Origin: Populus alba | Taxonomy: Eukaryota; Streptophyta; Magnoliopsida; Malpighiales; Salicaceae | Assembly: GCF_005239225.2 (NCBI RefSeq) | Contig: NC_133302.1 | Coordinates: forward strand, 1,240,001 to 1,304,000 | Reading direction: 5' to 3' | DNA length: 64,000 bases | Shown here: positions 11,988 through 22,048 of the stretch, one piece after another | How positions within the stretch are numbered: the first letter of the stretch is position 1 | Layout of the letters: each line of letters begins with the position of its first letter | Notes under the pieces: model-generated | The model's input: only the letters and a program-made list of their open reading frames with translations | What the model was told of the DNA's origin: nothing | Databases searched by the model: none | Position numbers and translations under genes: made by a program

Positions 11988-13670
11988 GATGGTGTGAAGC
12001 GTTGGCTGGATAAGCTTCAAGATGTAGCTCATGATGCTGAAGATGTTCTAGACGAGTTTGAATATGAACAGAAGGGAAAGGTATGTGATTTTGTTTCACT
12101 CCACAACCCTATTGTATTCCGTTGGAAAATGGGTCATAAAGTCAAGAGGATCCATGGAGCCTTAGATGAAATCCTGAAACTTGGCGGTGATCTTGGATTG
12201 GCAAATCGCTCTGAAGTTAGGCGAGATCCACCCCGGCAGACAGATTCCTTCCTTGACAGCTCAGCTGACACCTCAGCAGTTGTAGTGGGAAGGGAGGGTG
12301 ATGTCTCTAAAGTTGTGGAATGGCTGACCGAATCCCAACATGTCCTTTCGGTTGTTCCTATAGTGGGGATGGCTGGCCTCGGAAAGACTACTATAGCAAA
12401 GAATGTTTATAAAGAAGTCAAGGAAAGAAAGCTTTTTGATGAAACAATATGGGTTTGTGTCTCTATTCATTTTGATGAAGTGAAGATTTTACGAGAAATG
12501 TTGCAAACGATAGATAAAACTACGGGGGCGTTGGAGAATATTGATGCAATTCTTCAAAACCTTAAGAAACAGCTGGAAAATAAAACATTTCTTCTTGTTC
12601 TCGATGATGTGTGGAATCGTAATCGTAATAAATGGAATGGTTTGAAGGATGGGTTGTTAAAAATTAAAAGCAAAAATGGGAATGCTGTTGTTGTTACAAC
12701 CCGCATTAAGGAAGTAGCAAGCATGATGGAGACTTCTCCTGGGATTCAGCTCGAGCCAGAAAAACTATCAGATGATGAATGTTGGTCCATTATCAAGCAA
12801 AAAGTGAGTGGCGGTGGAGGAGCACCATTAGCTGCAGACTCGGAATCTATTGGAAAAGAGATTGCAAAGAAATGTGGGGGGCTTCCATTGCTTGCTAATG
12901 TTTTGGGAGGAACACTACGCCAAAAGGAGACAAAGGAGTGGGAGTCAATTCTAAGCAATAGATTTTGGCATTCCGCTGATGGAAATGAAGCTTTGGATAT
13001 ATTGAGATTCAGTTTTGATCACCTGTCATCTCCATCACTGAAAAAATGTTTTGCATACTGTTCCATTTTTCCTAAAGATTTTGAAATTGAAAGGGAAGAG
13101 CTAATTCAACTTTTGGATGGGTGAAGGTTTTCTTGGGCCATCAAATCAGAGGATGGAAGACATGGGCAACAAGTATTTCAATGACTTGCTTGCAAATTCC
13201 CTTTTTCAAGATGTTGAGAGGAATGAGTATGGGATGGTAACAAGTTGCAAGATGCATGATCTTGTGCATGATCTTGCATTACAGGTCTCAAAAGCAGAAA
13301 CGTTAAATCCAGAGCCGGGTTCGGCTGTTAATGGTGCATCTCATGTTCTTCATCTTAATCTCATTTCTTGTGGGGATGTTGAGTCAACATTTCAAGCGGT
13401 TGATGCTAGAAAGTTGCGTACTGTTTTCTCAATGGTTGATGTATTGAATCAGTCTTGGAAATTCAAAGGCTTGAGAACTCTCAAATTGCAACGGTCTAAT
13501 ATCACAGAATTACAAGATTCAATTTGCAAGCTGAGACATTTGAGATATCTTGATGTCTCCCATACCAATATCAAAGCATTACCAGAATCCATCACAAAGC
13601 TCTACCATTTGGAAACATTAAGATTCACTGATTGTTTTCGGCTTCAAAAGCTTCCCAGGAAAATGAGAAA
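11988..13670 (+). repeat. Tandem duplication inside RGA-like gene, unit 2
   Basis: Second copy of the 1683 bp unit; after 13670 the unique LRR sequence (TTTAGTCAGCTTGAG) continues. At the junction, unit 1's LRR frame reads KMRKMV then stop. Unit 2's NB-ARC is open in another frame, so the two halves are not one protein. Confidence 0.9.
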
Positions 13671-14030
13671 TTTAGTCAGCTTGAGACACCTTCATTTTAA
13701 TGATAAAAACCTAGTGCCAGCTGATGTGAGCTTCTTAACACGTCTACAACGTTGCCAATTTTTGTTGTGGGTCCAGATCATAAAATTGAAGAGCTGAGAT
13801 GTTTGAATGAGCTAAGAGGAGAATTGGAGATATGGTGTCTTGAGCGAGTGAGAGACAGAGAAGATGCCGAGAAGGCAAAACTGCGTGAAAAAAGAATGAA
13901 CAAATTGGTGTTTAAATGGAGTGATGAAGGTAACAGCAGTGTTAACATCGAATAGTGTTTGTCCTGCAGGATTGTGGATAAACGTGTGGCCTGCACAGTT
14001 TTCTGTTGTCTTTTGCAGATAAATATACTC

Positions 14031-14250
14031 GTCAGAAATCAAGAAAATGGACGAAGGTGGCAGCTTATCACAAAAATAATAGAGCTTACTATGGGAATGG
14101 ATATGAATTCTTACTTGTATGCAACGTAACTTAATAAGTAGATTTGTCAGAAAGCAAGAAAATGAATGCAGGTGGCGGCTTATCGCAAATATAGCAGTGC
14201 TTTAATATATATGGGCATGGATGTGAATTCTTACCTGAATGTAATGTATT
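14031..14250. repeat. Two tandem copies of a ~115 bp repeat 3' of the RGA-like gene
   Basis: Units begin at 14031 and 14146 with GTCAGAAA(T/G)CAAGAAAATG. They share AGGTGGC(A/G)GCTTATC, GCATGGATGTGAATTCTTAC-like text and AATGTAA/AACGTAA. They lie where the rest of the LRR domain would be expected, and mark the point where the gene lost homology. Confidence 0.75.
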
Positions 14251-14886
14251 TTGTGTTGTATTTCTTTCTTAACATTTGAGAATTCAATTTTTATGAAGTT
14301 ACTAAATTGAAGTTTCCACCATATCTTTTATGCCCATATATTTGCATCTTCTGATGAGTTAATTAACACATTAAAGAAAGAATATATAGTCCTGGAAATA
14401 CTATACTGAGCATAGATTAATTAATCAACATTGTTTTTCAAAGAGAGAGGATACAAGAAATCAATATCCCTGACGAATAAATCCTTGTAAGTGTGGATGT
14501 TATTTGTTATCTGGGCTTTGCCCTTTGCTAAATCAATGAATTTCGTTACTGTTCAAAAAAGAATACAAGAAAAATAAAAATTAATGGTAGTTTGACCTAA
14601 TCCTCAGAAAAAAAAATGTGTCGAATTGTCAAGAACACCACAGAATGTTCTGCCTTTGGTGTCGTCTGCACTTGATGAATTGAAATACCAAATGCTTAAA
14701 GAGTAGGAAAATAGCCCCGATGGTATTTGTGAAAGAACTGCTCCATTTATGTCAAAACGACTTGTTACAGGTTCTGCTCCAACAGCTACAATCTGAGGTG
14801 GTGATACAATTAATCAGAACAGATGAAGAAGATTTAACTAAGAATGTGAAAAGTTTTAAATATTACGGAGCAATTATTACTATAAT
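14251..14886. other. Intergenic, no gene recognised
   Basis: AT-rich; one short ORF at 14720-14914 has no family resemblance and its end runs into the repeated promoter block. Confidence 0.5.
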
Positions 14887-15190
14887 TTTCTTAGCCTTGC
14901 CATGCCAAATTTGACCATTTAATAATTGTGAGGGAGGGACCCCCTGTTTTAAAGTTGAATGTATCTGATCGCCATTCCAAAACACACCTCATTTCGATGC
15001 TGATTGGTTATGAGAAAACATTTTAATTTTTTTAATTAATCTTTTCTTTTATTTTTTAATATATATGGTGATAGTATATATAAAAAATTTTAAAAATAAA
15101 ACCATTTTGAAAAAATAATTATTACTATAATCTTTAATATTCCACACCATGCTTTCCCTCTTTCCCGTGCTCATTTTTTTTTTAATTTCC
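14887..15190 (+). promoter_or_regulatory. Orphan copy of the RGA-like promoter block
   Basis: TTTTCTTAGCCTTGCCATGCCAAATTTGACC, GTGAGGGAGGGACCC, TTTAAAGTTGAATGTATCTGATC and CCATTCCAAAACAC repeat 9890-10040. The homology continues after a 110 bp AT-rich insertion with TTTAATATTCCACACCATGCTTTCCCTCTTTCCC, matching the 5' UTR. No NLR coding sequence follows, so it is a promoter without its gene. Confidence 0.7.
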
Positions 15191-16239
15191 ATATTCAGTG
15201 ATAGTTTTTCTTTTTTCATTATAATTTAGGTGTGGTTATGAAATTCATGATAATTAGACATTTAGATTTTTTTTCCATTCTTGGGTCATTTTTTATTTAT
15301 AATTCATGATAATTGGACATTTATTAGTGATTTGGGATAACCTAATCTGGTCGTGTAAAGTATAAATTACATATAAGTGGAGCAAAAATTGTGAAAATCA
15401 CTAAAGTTAATAATCCACTGTCTAAAAACATTAATACCATTAATTACCTTATCAAAATGAGAGTAGACTGAGATTAGCAATTAAGAGGTGAGTTTGATAT
15501 TAGAAATCAAATTTTGCCATCAATTGAAGATCATTGCTTAATTTATTTATTTTTCTAATCAGGTACGTATTGTATATATCTTAGAATTAACAAAACATTA
15601 TAACATGTGCTTACACCATTTTCTAATGAGTTCTTGCTTTTATAACATTTGATATTTGATATTGTAGTAGTAGTTGCTTTTCATAAAAATATTATTTGTT
15701 TAGAAATGTATTAAAATAATTTTTTAATTTTTTTTAATATCAAAATATAAAAACAATTTAAAAATACTAATAAAATATTAATTTGAAATTTTTTAAAAAA
15801 TACTTTTAAAACATAAAAATAAAATAATTTTAATAAATTGAGGTTTAGTATGAATGTTTAGAGGAACTCTTCTCTCATTTTCTGAGGGATTGAGGGAGTT
15901 TCCTAGCTAGATACGTAGACGAAAGGTCTAGCATTATCCTTATGGGATTTTTTCTCATTTCCATCGCGGCTTGAAATGGTAGTCTTGGAATGGTCGACTA
16001 GATACGTAGACGAAAGGTCTAGCATTCAATGTGAATGGCTTGAGAAATTCGAAATTGAAAGCAAAAGGCAGCACTTGCATAAAATTAAAGGTTTAAAAGC
16101 AACTTGCTATATCTTATAATATAATCTTCGGTAGGAAAGCTGTTGCTTCCTTCCAAGTAACTTCCTTCTTATTAAACAATACAATAATTAATTATTATAA
16201 TAATATAATCTTTTGTAGGAAAGCTGTTGCTATCATGGT
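15191..16239. other. Intergenic with Salicaceae-type AT-rich repeat and a 29 bp direct repeat
   Basis: Positions 15670-15840 (GTAGTTGCTTTTCATAA ... TACTTTTAAAACATAAAAA) resemble an AT-rich dispersed repeat common in poplar. A 29 bp sequence (CTAGATACGTAGACGAAAGG, then TCTAGCATT) occurs identically at 15907-15935 and 15998-16026. No gene was found. Confidence 0.5.
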
Positions 16240-17159
16240 AGCTAGCTACTGCAACATTGACATTATCTTCTGCTTGATCTCTCTCATTATACCCATTGAC
16301 TTCCTAATTTCCCTTACCAAATTTCTCAAACCCTTCCTGATGATCTGTGCTTCCTGTTTCTGATTGAATCGAATCATCTCATCTGGAGTTCAACCATCTT
16401 TCTTGCTTGCTTGCAAGGTAAATCCTACTCTCTTTTCTTGTTTTTCTACCACTAATTTTGTTTCTACGCCTATTTGTTTTGGCTCTTCCAAATAGAAGTG
16501 CCCATCTAGTTGTAGAATTTGTGAGTACAACTTAGTTATATAAGTTGCTTAATCAATAATTGTACTCAACTCATACTATAGCTTTGTTCTTACATGTTCA
16601 TTTTGCTTCCAACTTCAACTACTTATCTTGAAAACAGCTGCTCAAGGTTTCTTTGTCTGTTGAGTGCCTCTTGTCAGCTTGATAGGTGACTTGTCACACT
16701 ACTCTTTCTCATATTCTTGCGCTTACATTTTCAGATCAGCTTTTCCGGAATTTCAACATTGAGGTGCGTCCACACGTTAACTCACCAGCAATTAGCTTCA
16801 GATTCTTTTGAATCCTGGTACAGTATTTATACTTCATCTTCTTCATTTTGTTGCTGTTATCGTTTTTGACATGTAACTATTGTTTGAATCCTTTTTCTCT
16901 AGACTTGAACTGTGTAAGTTTGGTGTTTTAATAGTTTGACATGTAACTATTGTAGAAATTTTATTGAGAAACTTTGGAGTTAGGATCATCAATGCTTTCC
17001 AAATATAAATAAATTGATCTTTCTTTGTTTTTATAATCCTTGCCTTAAGGAGTTCATACCAAATTCATTGTTTTTTCTTTTTATTTATTCTAGTCTCAAC
17101 CTTTCCTTTTGCAATTAATTTTTTTCAATATTTTGACTCTGTTTTATATATAGGGCAAA
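16240..17159 (+). promoter_or_regulatory. NLR-B 5' region: promoter, split 5' UTR and introns
   Basis: A 5' UTR exon ends at 16417 (TTGCAAG, then GTAAAT). Apparent small UTR exons follow: after AAAACAG at about 16638, and ATCAGCTTTTCCGGAATTTC with acceptor TTTTCAG and donor GTGCGT at about 16736-16763. The last acceptor, TATATATAG, lies just before GGCAAAATGG. The same order and wording recur at 38400-39381 (NLR-C) and 59460-60190 (NLR-E), and in part at 49930-50250 (NLR-D). That shared pattern is the reason I call it a conserved multi-intron leader. Exon limits are inferred from splice consensus only. Confidence 0.6.
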
Positions 17160-18960
17160 ATGGTTCAATCAACTGACCCATTTTGGCACCATGTTTGAGG
17201 AGATGAAGTGTATTTATTGCGGGCGTCAATTTCCTAACGATACTTCCATTTCAAGGATCAAATGGCATTTATCAGGAGAGAAAGGGCGTGGTGTTGCAAT
17301 TTGTGAAAGAGTTCCTAAACAAGTTCAAGAAGCAGCTTTTCTAGCTATGCATGGTGCCAACAAAAGACATAAAAGCATGGCAAGTTCAAGCAATGTTAAT
17401 GATAATGCCATTTCAACCACTCCACAAGAACAAAACAATAATGAAGTCGACAATTTGGCAGGAGATGCAGGAACGACACAAGCAGCAGATAGAATGGATC
17501 ACGCACTTGAAATACGTATGGAAGAGCTCAATAAAGACCACATTGGTGACACACATTTATAATCAGCTTCTAGAAAGACCAGGCACTTTCTGCCATGTTT
17601 ACTGGATTACTGTTTCACAAGATACCAGCATTAATAAATTGCAAAACAGTATCGCCCGACGGATTGGTTTAGATCTTTCTAATGAAGATGAGGAGCTGTA
17701 TAGAGCTTCCAAATTGTCAAAAGAATTAACGAAGAAACAGAAATGGGTTTTGATTTTAGATGATTTGTGGAAGGCTATTGAGCTACGCAAGGTGGGAGTT
17801 CCTATCCAAGCTGTTAAGGGATGCAAGCTGATTGTTACAACACGATTAGAAAATGTTTGTCAGCAGATGGGTACCCAACAAATAATCAAAGTGAATCCTA
17901 TTTCGAAGGAAGAAGCTTGGGCTTTGTTTATTGAGAGATTTGGACACGACGTAGCACTTTCTCCGGAAGTGGAACAAATTGCAAAATCTGTGGCAAGGGA
18001 ATGTGCTGGTTTGCCACTAGGAATTATAACCATGGCTGCAACCATGAGGGGAGTGGTTGACGTACGTGAGTGGAGGAATGCATTGGAGGAATTGAGAGAA
18101 TCAAAAGTTAGAAAAGATGATATGGAGCCTGAGGTTTTCTACATATTGAGATTTAGTTATAACCATCTAAGTGATTCAGCACTGCAACAATGTTTCTTGT
18201 ACAGTGCATTATTCCCGGAGGACTTCATGATCCGTAGAGAGGATTTGATAGCTTATTTGATTGACGAGGGAGTGATAAAAGGGCTAAAGAATAGGGAGGC
18301 AGAATTTAACAAAGGCCACACAATGCTGAATAAACTCGAAAGAGTCTGCCTATTGGAAAGTTCTAAGAAATGGATTGGTACTGGTATCATGATGCATGAC
18401 TTGATTAGGTATGCTGATGATAGATATGTCAAGATGCATGACTTGATTAGGGATATGGCCATCCAAATACTACAAGCGAACTCTCAAGGCATGGTCAAAG
18501 CAGGTGCACAGTTAAGAGAATTACCGGGTGCAGAGGAGTGGACAGAGAATCTTACTAGAGTTTCAATGATGCAAAACCAAATTAAAGAAATTCCTTCTAG
18601 CCATTCACCGAGATGTCCCAATCTCTCAACTCTATTGCTATGCAGAAACGCAAAGTTGCAATTTATTGCAGATTCATTTTTTGAGCAGTTACATGGGCTC
18701 AAGGTTCTTGATCTGTCTTATACAGGTATCACAAAACTACCTGATTCTGTCTCTGAATTGGTGAGTCTCGCTGCATTATTGCTCATTGGTTGTGATATGT
18801 TAAGGCATGTGCCGTCATTAGAAAAGCTCAAGGCACTGAAGAGGTTAGATCTCTCTGGTACTTGGGCACTTGAAAAGATGCCTCAAGGTATGGAATGTCT
18901 ATGCAACCTGAAGTATCTTAGAATGAGTGGATGTGGTGAAAAGGAGTTTCCTAGTGGATA
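17160..18960 (+). pseudogene. NLR-B: BED-NBS-LRR gene, P-loop deleted, truncated in LRR
   Basis: Starts MVQSTDPFWHHV; an extra T (CATGTTTGAGG for CATGTTGAGG) shifts the frame at about 17190. From 17191 the BED finger continues: EEMKCIYCGRQF (zinc Cys pair CIYC), IKWHLSGEKGRG, and CERVPKQVQEAAF. The linker (ISTTPQEQ ... EVDNLAGDAGTTQAADRM) then jumps at about 17541 directly into KTTLVTHIYNQL in another frame. The normal GxxGxGK of the P-loop is therefore gone (WKSSIKTT). The rest of NB-ARC is open to 18960: kinase-2 WVLILDDLW, RNBS-B LIVTTR, GLPL CAGLPLGI, RNBS-D QQCFLYSALFPEDF, and two MHD-like motifs (MMHDLIR, KMHDLIRDMAI). LRRs follow and stop abruptly at 18957 where an LTR-like sequence begins. 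Confidence 0.85.
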
Positions 18961-19028
18961 GTTTTTCATATGCATGAGAAATATTATAAATATTTGATTT
19001 GTTAATATGAATTGGATCATGCTTCATG

Positions 19029-19072
<44 letters not shown>

Positions 19073-19880
19073 ATATATATATATGTTGATTATTATCCTT
19101 GATATGATAAAGCATGATCAATTATTGAATCTGATTTCTTGATATGAACCAATATGAATTGACTTCTGAATTGATAGCTCCTCATTTGATTGATGTCATG
19201 AGTTAAGCTTTGAGATATGAATATGTTTGTTTGATTATGATTATGAACCTATGGTATGTCAGTCAGAATAGCCATGCTAACAGGGTAGTGTTAGTCTTTG
19301 TGCACATCGTATATGAACCCTAGTTGGTCGGGGGAGTCACCAACCTGTGTGGACTGATCATCCCACTGTACGGAGCCTCATGCTCATTGCATTTTGATTT
19401 TCTGACGAGTTTTACCATATGATATTCTTGTTATGGCCTATTTGATAAACCTTCGTATAAGAACTAAAGCCATACTTGAATATATATTTTTCATTGTTGT
19501 ATTACCTCGTATGTGTATATTGAATGTTATCTACTCACTGAGTTGTTGAACTCACCCTCTCATTATTTATCCTTTTCAGGCTTATAGCTTAATAGCAGAT
19601 CACTTTTGTTGAATCTTCTGAACCTGCTTTTTTGTTGTAATTTGTACATTCCTTTTTGTCAAGTTAGTGCTCAAAAACTATGAATATATATATGAACTCT
19701 TGTATTAAGACAATCGAATTATGTTATAAAGTTAGTTTTGTTGTTACTGCTGCGTTGAACAACTCTGATTGAGTTTTGAAGGATAAGTTTGTATGTAAGT
19801 TTGGGTTCACATAGGTACGGAACCTTGGAGGGGAACCTTGTCTATGTGCTGGTCATGGATCCGGGATTCGGGTCGTGACA
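18958..19880 (-). repeat. Solo-LTR-like repeat (minus orientation) interrupting NLR-B
   Basis: Its right edge, CGGGTCGTGACA at 19880, is the reverse complement of the TGTCACGACCCG start at 6508. Landmarks match across most of the length (GGAACCTTGGAGG, CAACTCTGATTGAG, ACTCACTGAGTTGTTGAACTCA, CACCAACCTGTGTGG). The left edge is set by where NLR-B loses homology to NLR-C (CTAGTGG, then CTTGTTACC in NLR-C). It carries an AT microsatellite at 19031-19084. No target duplication is seen, and LRR sequence does not resume to the right, so a deletion accompanied or followed the insertion. Confidence 0.6.
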
Positions 19881-21221
19881 AAATTCAATGAATCCTAGAA
19901 CAAGCAACCAGGTGAACCAAGATAATCCATTCACCGTCATGATCTCCTCCATGTCTAAAGATTGTAAATAAGGGAATATAGTGGAAAAGGCTATGAGAAA
20001 TTGTTGATCGCATGGAGGAACTGCTAGAAAGAACCTACAATGGCGGATACATGGACTATGAATATGAAACTGATGTCCCGTAAAAGGGTTCGCAAGCAAA
20101 ATTCGAGAATCTTTGCAATGTCTTTCTGCATCTTTCAGGAACAAGTATTACAAGACCGTCCAGTGGTAGAGTTTAAAAGCATGCCCCTAAGAGATAGGGC
20201 TTTAAAAAAAAAAAAAAAGGGGTAATTACGCTGTGTAACAAAATATAAAAATATTATTTTACCCCTATATATACTCTAATTATTTATATCTAGCAAATTA
20301 GTCGTTTTATTATGAATTACACTGAACAATTCATAATAAAACACTTGTATCTTTTAGTTCTATGTTAAATAAGGACATGCCCAGGATTTTTTGGTTGCCA
20401 TTTAAAAAAAAGAAGCAATATATATATATTTTTTAAAAAACTAGCTTTTCTTATATTTCAAAACAAAATTTTTAGTAATATCCATACAAAATTATGGTAG
20501 ATAAGATTTAATTAAATAGTTTTAAATTTATGGTTAGGGAAAAATTGGATCATAATTTTAAACAGACTTTTTGAAAATATTTGTTTTTTTATTAAACATA
20601 TTTTTAAATTATTTTTTATTTGAAAGAAATATTAAATTGATATTTGTTTTAGATTTTTTAATAATTTTAGTATACTAATATAAAAAAAAACTTTTAAAAA
20701 TTTATTAAATTTTCAATTAAAAACTACTTTAAAAAAACACATCTTCACCCAACAAACTTTTTTTTTTTTATTGAAATCGAGAATAGATATAATATAAAAG
20801 AGAAAAAATAAACAGTGCGGATAGGGCTTTAGCTTTAGCTACATAGATTGTAGCCTAGGCATCAACTTAAATACAATAAATGAATACAAGAAAACCTATG
20901 AAAATTAAAAACTTTTAATACATATATATATATTAGATACAAGACAGACTGTCTTAATAAATTAAAAAGTACATTGCCGACCAAATATGAAAATCATTAC
21001 CACACACAAGGATCAATTTGACAAAAACAACGTCAGCCAAGACATCATCAGGAAGATCAAGGTCAAGCCAAACTCATCACTTTGCGAGACCCTGTCGAAA
21101 TTCCTATATATATATGGTACCATAGAAGAAGAAGAGAATACTTTTCTTGCTGCTATTAATGCGTTTGCTCCAGTCATTGAATCAAAAGTGCAGATTTTTT
21201 TCAATTTGCAAAAGGGGTTTG
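19881..21221. other. Intergenic, mostly unassigned
   Basis: 19881-20200 contains a minus-strand stretch with ILLANPFTGHQF, faintly like an F-box-associated DUF295 domain; too weak to call. Oligo-A lies near 20204-20217. 20400-20760 is AT-rich dispersed repeat. 21028-21075 (ACAACGTCAGCCAAGACATCATCA) recurs at 26708, likely as duplicated upstream DNA of the DOPA-dioxygenase-like gene. Confidence 0.4.
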
Positions 21222-21306
21222 ATGGATACGGTTTACATCTCCCATGGGTCACCAATGATGGCTATCGATGAAAGCATACCAGCGAGGAAATTCTTGAAGA
21301 TATGGC
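21222..21306 (+). pseudogene. 4,5-DOPA dioxygenase extradiol-like gene, first-exon fragment
   Basis: From ATG 21222 the frame reads MDTVYISHGSPMMAIDESIPARKFLKIW. This is the amino terminus of plant LigB-family extradiol dioxygenases (ISHGSP with the metal-ligand His, DESIPARKFL). Those enzymes are cytosolic non-haem iron ring-cleaving dioxygenases, related to betalain-pathway DODA but widespread in non-betalain plants. After KIW the sequence changes to CACTA tnp2 remnant, so about 190 of the usual roughly 270 residues are absent. The terminal exon lies beyond the transposon at 25929. Confidence 0.75.
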
Positions 21307-21597
21307 TAGATTGAAGGGGAAGACAAATGACAACATCAAGGTTAGATTGTATATAGCTTTATACTGTAACCATAAAAATATGGAGTTGGTTTATGATGAG
21401 TCACAGGTCGCAAAACCAAGGGCAAGCTTAGTGTTAGAGAAAAACGCACAACTGCTAGTCTACAAATGGCTTAAGAGTCTGCGTTTTCCGAATGCACATG
21501 CATCGAACATATCAAGGCTTCTTAATATAGAGGACTGTAGATTGTATGGAATGAAAAGTCATGACTGCCACGTGTTTATGCCACAAAATGCCACAAT
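21302..21597 (+). pseudogene. CACTA tnp2 transposase fragment
   Basis: The frame from 21302 reads RLKGKTNDNIKVRL, then ASLVLEKNAQLLVYKWLKSLRFPNAHASNISR and MKSHDCHVFM. KSHDCHV and the preceding KxLKFPdgxASNI pattern are diagnostic of plant tnp2 (Transposase_21) proteins, the catalytic transposase of CACTA elements. Only about 95 residues of a protein usually near 1000 are present. The frame then runs into subterminal repeats (ITDVSTDG), showing an internal deletion joined to an element end. Confidence 0.75.
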
Positions 21598-22048
21598 CAC
21601 CGACGTCAGTACCGACGGACTTATTGACACCTATACCGACGGAATACGTCCGTCGGTAATTTGTCGGTGGTCAAATTTTACCGACACAAATACCGACGGA
21701 ATGTGCGAATTCCAAAGGGCGTGAATTGAATGCACCTCTGACCGTGTCAGATTACCAACGGACCACGAAAAATATGGAGGGTAATTAAAAATTTTAGTGC
21801 GAAATTCAAAAATTACCGACGGATTTTTGACCTATTACCGACGGATTTAAAAAAATATAATTTTTAAATTATGTCGGTGAATCCGTTGGTAAATCTGCCC
21901 TATAAATTCCAGCGCCCGCCGCTTCGGTTCATTTTTTCTTCTCCTCCGTTTTTCACCTCAAAATTTCGATTTTTTTCCTCTTAATCCTTCAAGGCTTTCA
22001 CCTAGAATCTCTAGCAAGATTTCTTGTGAATCTTCATCACATTAAAAG

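Larger units (their letters stand above)
10125..13955 (+). pseudogene. RGA-like CC-NBS-LRR resistance gene with internal tandem duplication and frameshifts
   Basis: Intronless CNL of the RGA2/RGA4 type: an intracellular NB-ARC receptor. The protein starts MAAELLLTFSVEESL with an Rx-type coiled coil (EDVLDEFEYE, EDVID-like). P-loop GMAGLGKTT, kinase-2 [62 protein letters not shown] and LRRs follow. Positions 10305-11987 are repeated at 11988-13670, so the NB-ARC plus first LRRs occur twice. Copy 1 has six T at about 11383-11388 where copy 2 has five. Copy 2 has TTTT at about 13111 where copy 1 has TTT. A single-base loss near 13749 (CTACAACG for CTACAAACG) breaks the LRR. The frame ends at 13955 after MNKLVFKWSDEG, far short of the usual length of about 900 residues or more. 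Confidence 0.85.

Noticed and set aside
12273..12958. Minus-strand ORFs occurring twice (also at 10590-11275)
   Set aside because: They are antisense shadows of the duplicated NB-ARC coding sequence.
19842..20144. Minus-strand ORF with ILLANPFTGHQF, faintly like an F-box-associated DUF295 domain
   Set aside because: Only one short motif resembles the family, part of the ORF is LTR-like sequence, and no F-box or second domain block is nearby.
20204..20217. Oligo-A tract as the end of a processed pseudogene
   Set aside because: No coding or mRNA-like sequence precedes it and no target duplication was seen.
20987..21271. Plus-strand ORF before the DOPA-dioxygenase fragment
   Set aside because: It overlaps the dioxygenase start in another frame, and its text partly recurs as non-coding sequence at 26708. 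It is better read as upstream DNA.
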